From Dyella_B humi (GTDB taxonomy: Bacteria; Pseudomonadota; Gammaproteobacteria; Xanthomonadales; Rhodanobacteraceae): DNA of 64,000 nt. The first letter of the stretch is position 1; each line of letters starts with the position of its first letter. The notes under the pieces are model-generated. The model was given only the letters and a program-made list of their open reading frames with translations, was not told the DNA's origin and did no database searches. This document shows, one piece after another, positions 1-8,331 of the stretch. The stretch spans positions 1 to 64,000 of the forward strand of contig NZ_JADIKI010000022.1 in the NCBI RefSeq assembly GCF_044904605.1, given 5' to 3'. The position numbers were made by a program, and so were the translations under genes.

Positions 1-941
1 TCCAGAAGATTACCAACGGCCAAACCGAGCGCTACGTCTATGACGAAGCCGGGCAGCTGATCGGCGAATACGGTGCGACGAACCGCGATTACATCTGGAT
101 GGATGGCATCCCGGTGGCCAACGTCGACACGACGAACGGCGCCAGTGCGATCAGCTATGTGACGGCGGATCAGTTGGGGACGCCGCGTGCCATTGCGGAT
201 GGGAGCGGTAACACCCTCTGGCAGCTTCCGTATCAAGGTAATCCGTGGGGTGAGGTGCAGCCAGTATCGAGCGGCTATGTGTATAACCCGCGATTCCCTG
301 GGCAGTATTTCGATGCCGAGTCAGGACTTGTGCATAACGGGGCTCGTGATTACTGCCCGGAATGTGGCGGGTATATTCAGAGCGACCCGCTGGGGCTTTT
401 CGGTGGGCAAGTCAGTACATACGCTTATGGTTTGAATGATCCGTTAAACCACATCGATTCATCGGGGACGAGTGTCACGTGTGATCAGGGCTCTTGCACG
501 ATCGACGCGCACTCGCTCCTTGAGGTGGGCGTGGACTATTTGTACGTATCGTCTGTCTATCTTCAAAGGCTGGCCCAAAATGCAACTGCTAGGCCTAACG
601 ACATGACGCGTTTAGAAGAGCGTCATTTCGATCGCGTATGTCGCAATAGTGATGATCAGTGCGCCGGTCTTAAAGCGGCGGTGCGTCAGGCTATCGCGCA
701 AGCTCGTGCAAAAATGTCAAATATGCAAAACGACAGTAGCTTGTTCGAACATGCTTTTTCCACCCCAAATCCGAATGTGACCGGAACCTCAACTACCTGG
801 CTTGGACATACGGATGATTTAAAAGGCCGCCTCGCAAATATATATGCGATGATTTCCTTGGGACAGAAACTGGGATGTGACATGAGTGAAGAGGCTAGAG
901 AAGCTGCTACTTTGTTTGTTCCAAGCGCTCCAAATAAGTAG
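1..941 (+). CDS. RHS-repeat protein, C-terminal part with toxin tip 1 (5' end outside window)
   Basis: The reading frame is open from base 3, so the gene starts upstream of the window. The first ~135 visible codons are the end of an RHS/YD-repeat core: the conserved stretch around YVTADQLGTPRAI, then FPGQYFDAESGL and the DPLG...YAYGLNDPLNHIDSSG boundary that precedes variable tips. After that boundary come ~160 residues unrelated to the other tips here, with a Cys pair (CDQGSC), HFDRVC and a C-terminal segment containing GQKLGCDMS. RHS proteins are large shells that deliver a C-terminal toxin, often by type VI secretion; the tip is released inside the target cell. I do not recognise this toxin family. 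The tip is visibly more AT-rich than the core. A small gene follows 11 bases later, the usual place for an immunity gene. Confidence 0.85.
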   Translation, partial: QKITNGQTERYVYDEAGQLIGEYGATNRDYIWMDGIPVANVDTTNGASAISYVTADQLGTPRAIADGSGNTLWQLPYQGNPWGEVQPVSSGYVYNPRFPGQYFDAESGLVHNGARDYCPECGGYIQSDPLGLFGGQVSTYAYGLNDPLNHIDSSGTSVTCDQGSCTIDAHSLLEVGVDYLYVSSVYLQRLAQNATARPNDMTRLEERHFDRVCRNSDDQCAGLKAAVRQAIAQARAKMSNMQNDSSLFEHAFSTPNPNVTGTSTTWLGHTDDLKGRLANIYAMISLGQKLGCDMSEEAREAATLFVPSAPNK

Positions 942-952
942 GGAATACAACG

Positions 953-1270
953 ATGAAAATTGAGATTGACTTTAGTATTTTTGATTCGCCTGTGTCTGCT
1001 TACGGAAATGTAACGGGGCAAGTTAGTGTCTATGGTGCACCAGAGATCGGCTCATATATCGACTTTATCGGTAGCGCAGGGCGAATCATCGCCGATGGGT
1101 TTTCGGGAGCGCTCCGAGTCGACCATATTACCCCGGTGCCTAGCGTTGGCTCGGTTATCTACGGACTCGAGGATGTTGTTGTTCCGTCACCGAATGTTGC
1201 GAAAGAGCTCGGTAGGCGATTGTCAGACGAGATGGATCTCTTTGTTGTCGACTATGACCGACCTGCGTGA
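953..1270 (+). CDS. Small protein, candidate immunity protein for RHS tip 1
   Basis: This 105-residue acidic protein begins 11 bases after the RHS stop codon. The spacer holds no strong ribosome binding site, so it may be translationally coupled. No signal peptide or membrane segment is visible, so it would act in the cytoplasm. I see no recognisable domain. The assignment as immunity protein rests only on position directly behind an RHS tip, its small size and its relatively AT-rich composition. The cognate toxin would be the 399-941 tip. It could also be an unrelated small gene. Confidence 0.55.
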   Translation: MKIEIDFSIFDSPVSAYGNVTGQVSVYGAPEIGSYIDFIGSAGRIIADGFSGALRVDHITPVPSVGSVIYGLEDVVVPSPNVAKELGRRLSDEMDLFVVDYDRPA

Positions 1271-1443
1271 GGTTGGTGAAATGCAAGGCATGACTTCATG
1301 CTCAGAGTGTCATCTATGGCATCCCAGCCTACGCGCTAACGCTAACTCGCAGAATGGTGTTGGAGGGCTGCACAACTCTACATCCCGGGGTATCAGAATG
1401 TGCTAAGGCCGGCGTACCAAATCCCGTTTAAATAGGACTAGTA

Positions 1444-1866
1444 ATGCCTGTTCGTTTCGATGCCTCCCATGGATTGGTTTGTATTGGCTCTCACATAATA
1501 GTGAGGGCCAATATGTCAGTTGCAGATCTCCAGGGGCAGGGAGTCGCGTTCGTGCGTGACTTTGATATGCGAAGTGGCTGGCTTCTTAAGGTAGCGTCAC
1601 CTCTATATTTGGGAGGTCAACGCGTCGCTTGGTCTGTAAACTTCTGTGACGACAAATTGCACTTTCTAGACTTATCCATCGGCGCGGATGGAAGTTCGGA
1701 CCTAACGGTTATCAAAAAGAAACACGATCAGTACCTTAGAGATCAACTGGGCCGGCCCACTGAATTTCGCGGTAGCTCCATCATCTACCGCTATCCATGG
1801 GGCGAGATAGGATCAGGAATGGATGATCGAAATGGATCTGCCTCCATTACTGTGCACTGGCCTTGA
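1444..1866 (+). CDS. Hypothetical protein, possible orphan immunity protein
   Basis: A 140-residue protein without recognisable domain, signal peptide or membrane helix. It lies between the first toxin-immunity pair and the next RHS fragment, whose homology to the RHS core starts about 30 bases after this stop codon. The body is rich in beta-strand-like segments and aromatic residues and ends with a Gly/Asp-rich stretch. Arrays of displaced RHS tips commonly keep immunity genes whose toxin has been lost, so an orphan immunity role is plausible, but the sequence gives no direct evidence. The ATG at 1444 follows a weak AGGA-like element. Confidence 0.5.
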   Translation: MPVRFDASHGLVCIGSHIIVRANMSVADLQGQGVAFVRDFDMRSGWLLKVASPLYLGGQRVAWSVNFCDDKLHFLDLSIGADGSSDLTVIKKKHDQYLRDQLGRPTEFRGSSIIYRYPWGEIGSGMDDRNGSASITVHWP

Positions 1867-1894
1867 TCCTGCTGTATTAGAGAAGCTCAGAGGC

Positions 1895-3072
1895 AAGGCG
1901 ACCGGCAACGCGGCAAGAAGCGTGGATGCCAATGGCAATACCACGGCGATCGGTCAGGCGGGGAGTACTTACGGCTTTGGCTACAACAACCGCAACCGCA
2001 TGACCGTGGTGCAGCTTGCGGGTAGCACGGTCGCCATCTACACCTATGACGCGCTCGGGCAGCGTATCCAGAAGGTGGTCAATGGCCAAACCGAGCGGTA
2101 CGTCTACAACGAAGCTGGGCAGCTGATTGGCGAATACGGCGCGACGAATCGCGACTACATCTGGATGGATGGCATCCCGGTGGCCAACGTCGATACGTCG
2201 AACGGTGCCAGCGCGATCAGCTATGTGACGGCGGATCAGCTGGGGACGCCGCGTGCCATCGCGGATGGGAGCGGTACACCCTCTGGCAACTGCCGTATCA
2301 GGGTAATCCGTGGGGTGAAGTGCAGCCGATATCGAGCGGCTATGTGTATAACCTGCGATTCCCTGGGCAGTATTTCGATGCCGAGTCAGGACTTTTGCAC
2401 AACGCAGTCCGCGATTACTGCCCGGAATGTGGACGGTATGTTCAAAGCGATCCAATCGGCCGGGCCGGTGGTCCCAGCACGTATGCCTATGTAGGTGGCA
2501 ATCCACTCATCCACAGTGATCGATTTGGCCTTGCAGGGGGCGGTGAGGAAGACGATGACATTTTGGAAGAATTAGATGAGCTGTTTCCGAAGCTAGGTGT
2601 TAATCAAGCAGAGCAATGGATCCAATATAAGATCGACATGCTGGAAGGGGAATGCATGGCACCCGGGGCCAAACCCGACCCCATGTCGACGCTTCCCGGT
2701 CAGTGGATACCAGTTAACGAGAGCATGTCCAACTTCTCGCGCGCCTACCAACAGTTCATCACTGGACAAACTGGCATGGCGTATGAGGTTAACGGCGTTC
2801 GGTTTGACGGTGTTGCAGATACCAGCTATCTGGACGCAAAGGCCAACTATTCGCAATTTGTCGATGGAAGCGGCGAATTCTATGGATGGTGGGGAGGTGC
2901 CTCTGATTTTGTGGATCAGGCAAACAGGCAAATTGAAGCGGCGGGAGGCCAGCCGATAGAATGGCACTTTGCTCAGCAGGATGCGGCCGCGGCAACGCAG
3001 TCGCTGTTCAATTCAGCAGGAGTCAGCGGAATAACCGTCGTCCACACTCCATACATGACTGCAGCGCAGTAG
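1895..3072 (+). pseudogene. Displaced RHS C-terminal cassette with Tox-REase-5-like nuclease tip, frameshifted
   Basis: Homology to the RHS core begins abruptly near base 1895 and runs almost identical to 1-400 and to 5360-5960. At about 2274 one A is missing (GCGGTACACC here, GCGGTAACACC in the first copy), shifting the frame; the rest of the core end and the tip are read in another frame from about 2275 to 3072. The cassette therefore has no start of its own and is broken. The tip resembles Tox-REase-5: a conserved block with RFDGVADTSYLDAKANY (acidic residue before A-K, as in restriction-endonuclease folds), then IEAAGGQPIEWHFAQ and GITVVHTPY near the end. In an intact RHS protein it would be a DNase toxin. 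An Imm52-type gene follows directly. Confidence 0.75.
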
Positions 3073-3080
3073 GAAAGGTA

Positions 3081-3719
3081 ATGAAGATAAACGTCGGAGC
3101 CTATTGGGGCTCAAGACAAGAGTCGCTAGACCAGTGCGCTGCCCGGCTTGAGAGATACCTGTCAGCGCTTAGAAGTTTTCCCGTACTGGCGGACTGGTAC
3201 CTTCAGGGAGGTTCAGTTCGACAAGCGTCAGGTAAAACTCCAATTACTCAATTTGGTGATGGGATCCTTACTGAGCTGCTACGTGCTGGAAGGAACAAAT
3301 ATGATACCAAGCCTGGCGTCATAGAAAATTTGGGCTATCGGGTTGGACTATGGAACAGACGCGGAGAGACCGAATCTGCCAGTCTTCTGATCGGATGTGG
3401 GATGTACTCGACGAATCCTCGATTGAGTAATGCCGTAGTTCTAGCACTCCCCTCCAACCTAGAGACGTTATCTACCGACACACAAAGTGCGATTAAGAGA
3501 TTGCTATGCGTACATGTTGAGGCATGGAACCCTGACTGGAGTGCTGTGTTTGCGTCTCAATGCGACGCCATAAAAAATCGTAAGGGAAATGGTCCTTTTC
3601 TCGATAAAATGCTGTGGCTTAAAAGTGGTACGAAGGCGCCAGAGGGGCTCGTAACTGAGCAGCCAGTAGAGCAAGTGCTCGACGGGGCTTTGTACACAAG
3701 CAAAACGGGACGGAGGTAG
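3081..3719 (+). CDS. Imm52-family immunity protein
   Basis: A 212-residue cytoplasmic protein starting at the ATG 8 bases after the nuclease-tip stop codon, with AGGAAAGG just upstream as ribosome binding site. The opening MKINVGAYWGSRQESL and the conserved W residues through the middle fit my recollection of the Imm52 family, which is usually found next to Tox-REase-5 toxins; that pairing is what is seen here. Its role would be to bind and neutralise the nuclease tip. Because the upstream cassette is frameshifted and lacks a start, this gene may now protect against the same toxin made by kin. The open frame extends upstream over the toxin gene, but the 3081 start is the better one. Confidence 0.7.
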   Translation: MKINVGAYWGSRQESLDQCAARLERYLSALRSFPVLADWYLQGGSVRQASGKTPITQFGDGILTELLRAGRNKYDTKPGVIENLGYRVGLWNRRGETESASLLIGCGMYSTNPRLSNAVVLALPSNLETLSTDTQSAIKRLLCVHVEAWNPDWSAVFASQCDAIKNRKGNGPFLDKMLWLKSGTKAPEGLVTEQPVEQVLDGALYTSKTGRR

Positions 3720-4085
3720 TTAAATCGTCAGACACCGCGCTAGCATAAGGCACGACGTCGACGAGCCATCGCTTACGGCTTAACTAACTCCTTTCTGTTT
3801 TGCCGTGCCGCCTGCTACTAGGCCGGCGACCTGCACACCCTCACCAACGCCACCGGCCAAGTCACCACCATCGCCTCCTACGATGGAGCCGGCCGCATCA
3901 CGCGCCTCACCGACATCAACGGCGTCAACACCGACCTCACCTACACCCCGCGTGGTTGGCTGGCCTCCCGCAGCATCAACGGCCAAACCATCACCTTCAC
4001 CTACACACCCTATGGCGCCGTCCAGACCATCACCGACGCGGACGGCATCGTCACCACCTACGGCTATGACGCTGCCCATCGTCTG

Positions 4086-6365
4086 GTGAAGATCACCGAT
4101 GCGCTGGGCAACTATGTGCAATACACCCTCGACGCCGCCGGCAACAAAACCGCCGAGCAGGTCTACGACACCAGCGGTACGCTGCACAAAAGCCTCACCC
4201 GCAGCTTCAACACCCTGGGCCAGCTCACCAAGGTGATGGATGGCCTCAGCCACACCGTGTTCGACGCCAGCGCCAGCGGCAGCTACGACGCCAACGGCAA
4301 CCTGGTGCAAAGCGCCGATGGCCTCGGCATCCAGCGCCAATTGGGCTACGACGCGCTCAACCGCCTGGTGCAGACCCTCGACAACTACAACGGCACCGAC
4401 AGCGCCACCCAGAACACCAAAACGGCGTACACCTACGACAGCCTGGACCGCCTCACCCAGCTGACCGATCCCAGCAACCTGGCGACCACCTACAGCTACG
4501 ACGGCCTCAGCAACACCACCGGCCAGCAAAGCCCGGACACCGGCATGACGAGCCGCACCTTCGATGCCGCCGGCAACGTGCTGACCCGTACCGACGCCAA
4601 GGGCATCACCGCCACCACCACCTACGATGTGCTGGATCGCCCGCTCACCGTCAGCTACCCGGACAGCACGCAGAACATCACCTACGCTTACGACGAGGCC
4701 AACAGCGTCACCGGCTGCCCCAGCAGTTACGCGAATGGCCGCCTCACGCGGATCATCGAGAACGCCGTCACCACCGTGTACTGCTACGACGCGCGCGGCA
4801 ACGTGATCCAGAAGCAGCAGATCACCGCCGCCGGCACCGACACCATTGCCTACCGCTACACCAACGCCGATCGGCTGAGCGGCATCGTGTATGCCAGCGG
4901 TACGCAGGCAAGCTACACAAGAGACGGCGATGGCCGCATTCAGTCGATCACGGTGACGCCGCCCAACGGCACGGCCAGCACGGTGGTGAGCAATGTCACC
5001 TATCAGCCGTTCGGGCCGATCGCCAGCTACACCCTGGGCAACGGCCAAGCCATCACCCGTAATTACGATGCGAACTATCGGCTGACAGATCTGACCAGCC
5101 CGGCGTTCAACCTGCACGTGGCACGGGATGCGATGGGCAACATCACGGCCATCGGCAATGCGCCGGGTGCGAACCCGGCCACGGAGACGTATAGCTACGA
5201 TCCGCTGTATCGGCTGACGGCCATCACGAAAGCGGATGGCAGCACGCTGGAAAGCGTCACGTACAACCCGACCGGTGATCGCTTGAGCAAGACTGGGAAT
5301 GGCCTTGCTACGGGTGTGTATAGCTACAACCCGAATACGCATCAGTTGATTGCTACGGGCAATGCGGCCAGAAGTGTGAATGCGAATGGCAATACCACGG
5401 CGATCAGTCAGGCCGGGAGCAGTTATGGGTTTGGGTACAACAACCGCAATCGCATGACTGTGGCGCAGCTCGCGGGCAGCATGGTCGGTAGCTACACCTA
5501 CAACGCGTTGAATCAGCGGGTGCAGAAAATCGCCAACGGCGCAACGCAGCGCTTCGATTACGACGAGGCGAGTCAGTTGTTGGCTGAGTATGGCGCCACG
5601 AATCGTGACTACATCTGGATGGATGGTATTCCTGTCGCGAACGTGGACACGTCAGGTACGGCTAGCACGATCAGTTATGTGACGTCAGATCAATTGGGTA
5701 CACCACGTGCGATTGCGGATAGCACTGGCAACACGCTTTGGCAATTCGCCTACCAGGGCAATCCGTGGGGCGAAGTGCAGCCGACGTCTAACGGTTATGC
5801 CTATAACCTACGCTTTCCGGGGCAGTACTTCGACCTCGAGACAGGGCTGCACAACAACGTCAACAGGGATTACAACCCAGCAACGGGAACGTATGAGCAA
5901 GTGGACCCGATTGGGTATCGCGGCGGCCAGTGGAGTTTGTATGCCTATGTGGATGGCAATCCTTTGCGCTACATTGATCCATTAGCTCTAGCAGAGACAA
6001 CGGTTGACGCAGCTATAGAGAAGGCCATCTCGACGGGAGATGTCGCTGAGCTGGAGACGCTCTTAGACGCAACTGGCGATGAGGCACAAGTTGCAAGGAT
6101 ACGGACAGCGATCGATGATCTTAAGCTTGCCAATGCAAATAAACCTCCGGCAGATGTAATAAAGCAGGTCTCGACCAATTCTGAAGAGATTGCAAAAGGG
6201 AATCGGATTAGGAAGGTCGATGAGCTTGTGCGCAGGTTTGGTGGTAAGGCCAGGGATTGGTGCAAGAAGAAAGGCTGGGACGCTGAAGGAAATGAGTGGC
6301 ACTGGTACGAAAATAACGGTCGTAAGATTGGTTGGAAATTGAACGGGGACTACGATCCCTTCTAA
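4086..6365 (+). CDS. RHS-repeat protein, 5'-truncated, with toxin tip 3
   Basis: A 759-residue stretch of YD repeats (TYDVLDRPLTVSYPD, YSYDPLYRLTAI and others), the RHS core end (SDQLGTPRAIADSTGN, FPGQYFDLETGL, DPIGYRGG, YAYVDGNPLRYIDP), then a ~120-residue tip. The frame is open from 3822, but base 3819 is a TAG where the parallel fragment at 6850 has CAG, and homology to RHS stops a few bases further upstream. There is no ribosome binding site at the GTG at 4086. The gene is therefore a truncated copy and may not be expressed alone; it could supply sequence by recombination. The tip is charged and ends with a W-rich block (RDWCKKKGW, EWHWYENNG, IGWK) that I cannot assign to a family. A candidate immunity gene starts 2 bases after the stop. 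Confidence 0.75.
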   Translation: MKITDALGNYVQYTLDAAGNKTAEQVYDTSGTLHKSLTRSFNTLGQLTKVMDGLSHTVFDASASGSYDANGNLVQSADGLGIQRQLGYDALNRLVQTLDNYNGTDSATQNTKTAYTYDSLDRLTQLTDPSNLATTYSYDGLSNTTGQQSPDTGMTSRTFDAAGNVLTRTDAKGITATTTYDVLDRPLTVSYPDSTQNITYAYDEANSVTGCPSSYANGRLTRIIENAVTTVYCYDARGNVIQKQQITAAGTDTIAYRYTNADRLSGIVYASGTQASYTRDGDGRIQSITVTPPNGTASTVVSNVTYQPFGPIASYTLGNGQAITRNYDANYRLTDLTSPAFNLHVARDAMGNITAIGNAPGANPATETYSYDPLYRLTAITKADGSTLESVTYNPTGDRLSKTGNGLATGVYSYNPNTHQLIATGNAARSVNANGNTTAISQAGSSYGFGYNNRNRMTVAQLAGSMVGSYTYNALNQRVQKIANGATQRFDYDEASQLLAEYGATNRDYIWMDGIPVANVDTSGTASTISYVTSDQLGTPRAIADSTGNTLWQFAYQGNPWGEVQPTSNGYAYNLRFPGQYFDLETGLHNNVNRDYNPATGTYEQVDPIGYRGGQWSLYAYVDGNPLRYIDPLALAETTVDAAIEKAISTGDVAELETLLDATGDEAQVARIRTAIDDLKLANANKPPADVIKQVSTNSEEIAKGNRIRKVDELVRRFGGKARDWCKKKGWDAEGNEWHWYENNGRKIGWKLNGDYDPF

Positions 6366-6367
6366 CT

Positions 6368-6745
6368 ATGAAAGTAAAGGCAAGATCGTACATACATGAC
6401 CGCCTATTTGGCGAAAGCATTCATGCCGGCCTAACGGTCGGCGACATCTATCATGTTGTGGGCATTAGTGATGATCGTTTTCGTATCATCAATGACAACG
6501 GGGATCCTGTGTTATATGAAAGGGGCATATTTGACATCGTTGATCCATCCGTGCCCCAAAATTGGGTGGCCCAGTGGTTCGATGATGACGGTGAAAAATA
6601 CTGCTATATCGACCCGCCTGGCTTTGGTAAGCCAGGTTTTTACGAAGATTACTTTGACGGCGTTGAATACGCAGTTGAAAGATTTTTCGCTTATTGCAAG
6701 CAAGAAGGCCTTCCTTGTCGCCTTCCAAAAAACAAAAAAATATGA
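6368..6745 (+). CDS. Candidate immunity protein for RHS tip 3
   Basis: A 125-residue acidic protein whose ATG lies 2 bases after the RHS stop codon, indicating translational coupling. It has no signal peptide or membrane segment. The N-terminal ~50 residues look like a small beta-barrel (GLTVGDIYHVVGISDDRFRI) and the rest is rich in Asp, Tyr and Phe, which suits binding a basic toxin tip. I do not recognise the family. Assignment is by position and size. An A-rich end (AAAAAACAAAAAAATATGA) shows the lower GC content common in such genes. Confidence 0.6.
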   Translation: MKVKARSYIHDRLFGESIHAGLTVGDIYHVVGISDDRFRIINDNGDPVLYERGIFDIVDPSVPQNWVAQWFDDDGEKYCYIDPPGFGKPGFYEDYFDGVEYAVERFFAYCKQEGLPCRLPKNKKI

Positions 6746-6776
6746 CTGCACGAGTGCTCTTGAAATATTGAGCACG

Positions 6777-6841
6777 TAGGCTGGGATGCCAATCCCGGCA
6801 ACAAGGATCGCGGAAGTGGCTGGGATTGGCATCCCAGCCTA
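6777..6841. repeat. REP-like inverted repeat, GGCTGGGAT family
   Basis: Two perfect 20-base arms (6777-6796 and 6822-6841, TAGGCTGGGATGCCAATCCC and its complement) flank a 25-base loop. A related but imperfect copy lies at 20823-20882, and a single arm with the same outer flank (ATCCCAGCCTACGCGCT) lies at 1318-1337. This fits a REP-type palindromic element. Confidence 0.75.
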
Positions 6842-6845
6842 AGCG

Positions 6846-7033
6846 CTGCGGTACGCCCGGCGCCGCCTGCTACCAGGCCGGCGACCTGCACACCATCACC
6901 AATGCCAACGGCCAAGTCACCACCATCGCCTCCTACGATGGGGCCGGGCGCATCACGCGCCTCACCGACATCAACGGCGTCAACACCGACCTCACCTACA
7001 CCCCGCGCGGCTGGCAGCAACAAAAGGGTCAGG
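6846..7033 (+). pseudogene. RHS core fragment, cut by the IS element
   Basis: This stretch encodes CGTPGAACYQAGDLHTIT and further RHS repeat sequence, matching 3808-3955 almost base for base. Homology ends at about 7013 with CCGCGCGGCTGG; the next bases belong to the junction with the IS element starting near 7034. No RHS sequence resumes on the far side of the IS at 8280, so the insertion was accompanied or followed by a deletion. The fragment preserves the CAG codon that is TAG at 3819 in the other copy. Confidence 0.7.
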
Positions 7034-7096
7034 TTGAGCTACCCCTGATTTAACGGACGCCTAAAAGCGAGGACAATCCTCGCACGGAGGTGTTCG

Positions 7097-7390
7097 ATGG
7101 AAAAGCGTCAAAGGTTTAGCGCGGAATTCAAGCGCGAAGCGATCCGCATGATGCAAACCAGCGGCAAGCCCGTCGCCGTCGTGGCGCGCGAACTGGGTAT
7201 CCCGCGCAATCGCCTGCACAAGTGGGTGCTAGACGCACAGAAGAAAGGCGACCAGGCGTTCCGTGGTAGCGGGCGCCCCAAAGCTAGTCAGGACGAACTG
7301 GCCGCGCTCAAGCGCGAGTTGGCGCGCGTGAAGGAAGAGAACGAGATTCTAAAAAAAGCGGCGGCGTATTTCGCGCGAGAGCTGCCGTGA
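7097..7390 (+). CDS. IS3-family transposase OrfA
   Basis: A 97-residue protein with the N-terminal helix-turn-helix of the transposase_8 family (FSAEFKREAIRMM, VARELGIPRNRLHKW) followed by a leucine-zipper coiled coil (LAALKRELARVKEENEILKK). It binds the IS ends and, through a -1 ribosomal frameshift at the A-run 7351-7358, would give the OrfAB transposase. The start has a clear GGAGG at 7086-7090. The gene itself appears intact; its partner orfB is not. Confidence 0.85.
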   Translation: MEKRQRFSAEFKREAIRMMQTSGKPVAVVARELGIPRNRLHKWVLDAQKKGDQAFRGSGRPKASQDELAALKRELARVKEENEILKKAAAYFARELP

Positions 7391-7401
7391 AGTACGCCTG
7401 A

Positions 7402-8247
7402 ATCGCAGGCGAGCGTGGTCATGGTGTGCGTATCTTGTGTCGCGCACTGCAGGTCTCGCCCAGTGGCTATTACGCTTGGCGGAATCGGCAGCCAAGCGCC
7501 AGAGCCATGGAGAATCGGCGTCTGGTTCAGCACATCCAGCAGGTGCATCAAGAAACCCATCAAGCCTACGGGGCGGATCGCATGTGGCAGGCATTGCTCC
7601 AGCGGGGAGAAACCTGTGGTCGCCACCGCGTGGCCCGGTTGCGCCAAGCCCACGCCATTCATAGCCGTCGACGGCGTCGCTACCTGCGCCAGCGCGGCAC
7701 CTATCAACGGGTCTCGGCGGCGCCGAACAGGCTGACATGGCCTTTTGAAAGCGCAGGCAAGGATCAGGTTTGGGTGGCTGACATCACTTACGTCCCTACG
7801 CGACAAGGCTGGCTTTACCTGGCTGCCGTGTTGGATGTCCACAGCCGGCGCATTGTGGGTTGGGCCATGAGTCATCGCCCCGATCAGGCCTTGGCAAGTG
7901 ATGCCTTGGCGATGGCGATCACACATCGAAACCCAGGCCACGGCACGATCCACCACAGTGATCAAGGCACGCAATACACCAGCAAGGCCTACCAGCAGCA
8001 ACTGCAAGTAGCTGGCTTTATCGTCAGCATGAGTCGCAAGGGTATGCCTTACGACAATGCCGTCATGGAGAGCTTCTTCAGCTCCTTAAAACTTGAGCTC
8101 ACGCATCACGAGTCGTTCGCCGATCGGGATGCGGCCAGAGCGAGGATCTTTCACTACATCGAGGTCTTCTATAACCGGTAACGGTTACACAGCAGTCTTG
8201 GCTACCACTCGCCCGATACATTCGAGAGAATGCACCGGGTGCCTTAA
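7402..8247 (+). pseudogene. IS3-family transposase OrfB, two nonsense mutations
   Basis: The integrase-core domain is clear: WVADITYVPT (first Asp), VLDVHSRRIVGW (second Asp) and NAVMESFFSSLK (Glu) supply the DDE triad, preceded by the HTH_21 segment (VSPSGYYAWRNRQPS, HQAYGADRMW). TGA at 7399-7401 stands where the family has Trp (KYA-W-IA), and TAA at 8179-8181 stands where Gln is expected just before the conserved RLHSSLGYHSPDTFE, which continues in frame to the stop at 8247. A shorter product of 251 residues could start at GTG 7426 and would keep the DDE residues but lose the C-terminal helix. The IS is probably immobile unless complemented. Confidence 0.8.
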
Positions 8248-8331
8248 TTTAACCGTCCGAAAAATCGGGGGTAGCCCAAATCGGACACGCGTACCGCTTA
8301 ACTTAGGAGTTAGGTCGATTGTGGAGCCTTT

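Larger units (their letters stand above)
7034..8279 (+). mobile_element. IS3-family insertion sequence, degenerate
   Basis: Imperfect terminal inverted repeats of 26 bases (7034-7059 and 8254-8279) agree at 22 positions around GCTACCCC and GATTT..CGGACG. Inside are the two overlapping transposase frames typical of IS3 elements, with an A-rich slippery site (7351-7358, seven A then G) near the end of orfA. Both orfA and the DDE domain of orfB are recognisable, but orfB carries two in-frame stop codons. No target-site duplication could be defined. The element sits inside an RHS fragment. Confidence 0.8.

Noticed and set aside
3780..5342. Long minus-strand open frame (520 codons) inside the RHS gene
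   Set aside because: It mirrors the repetitive GC-rich RHS coding strand, is Val/Gly/Ala-rich without any domain, and the plus strand is clearly coding.
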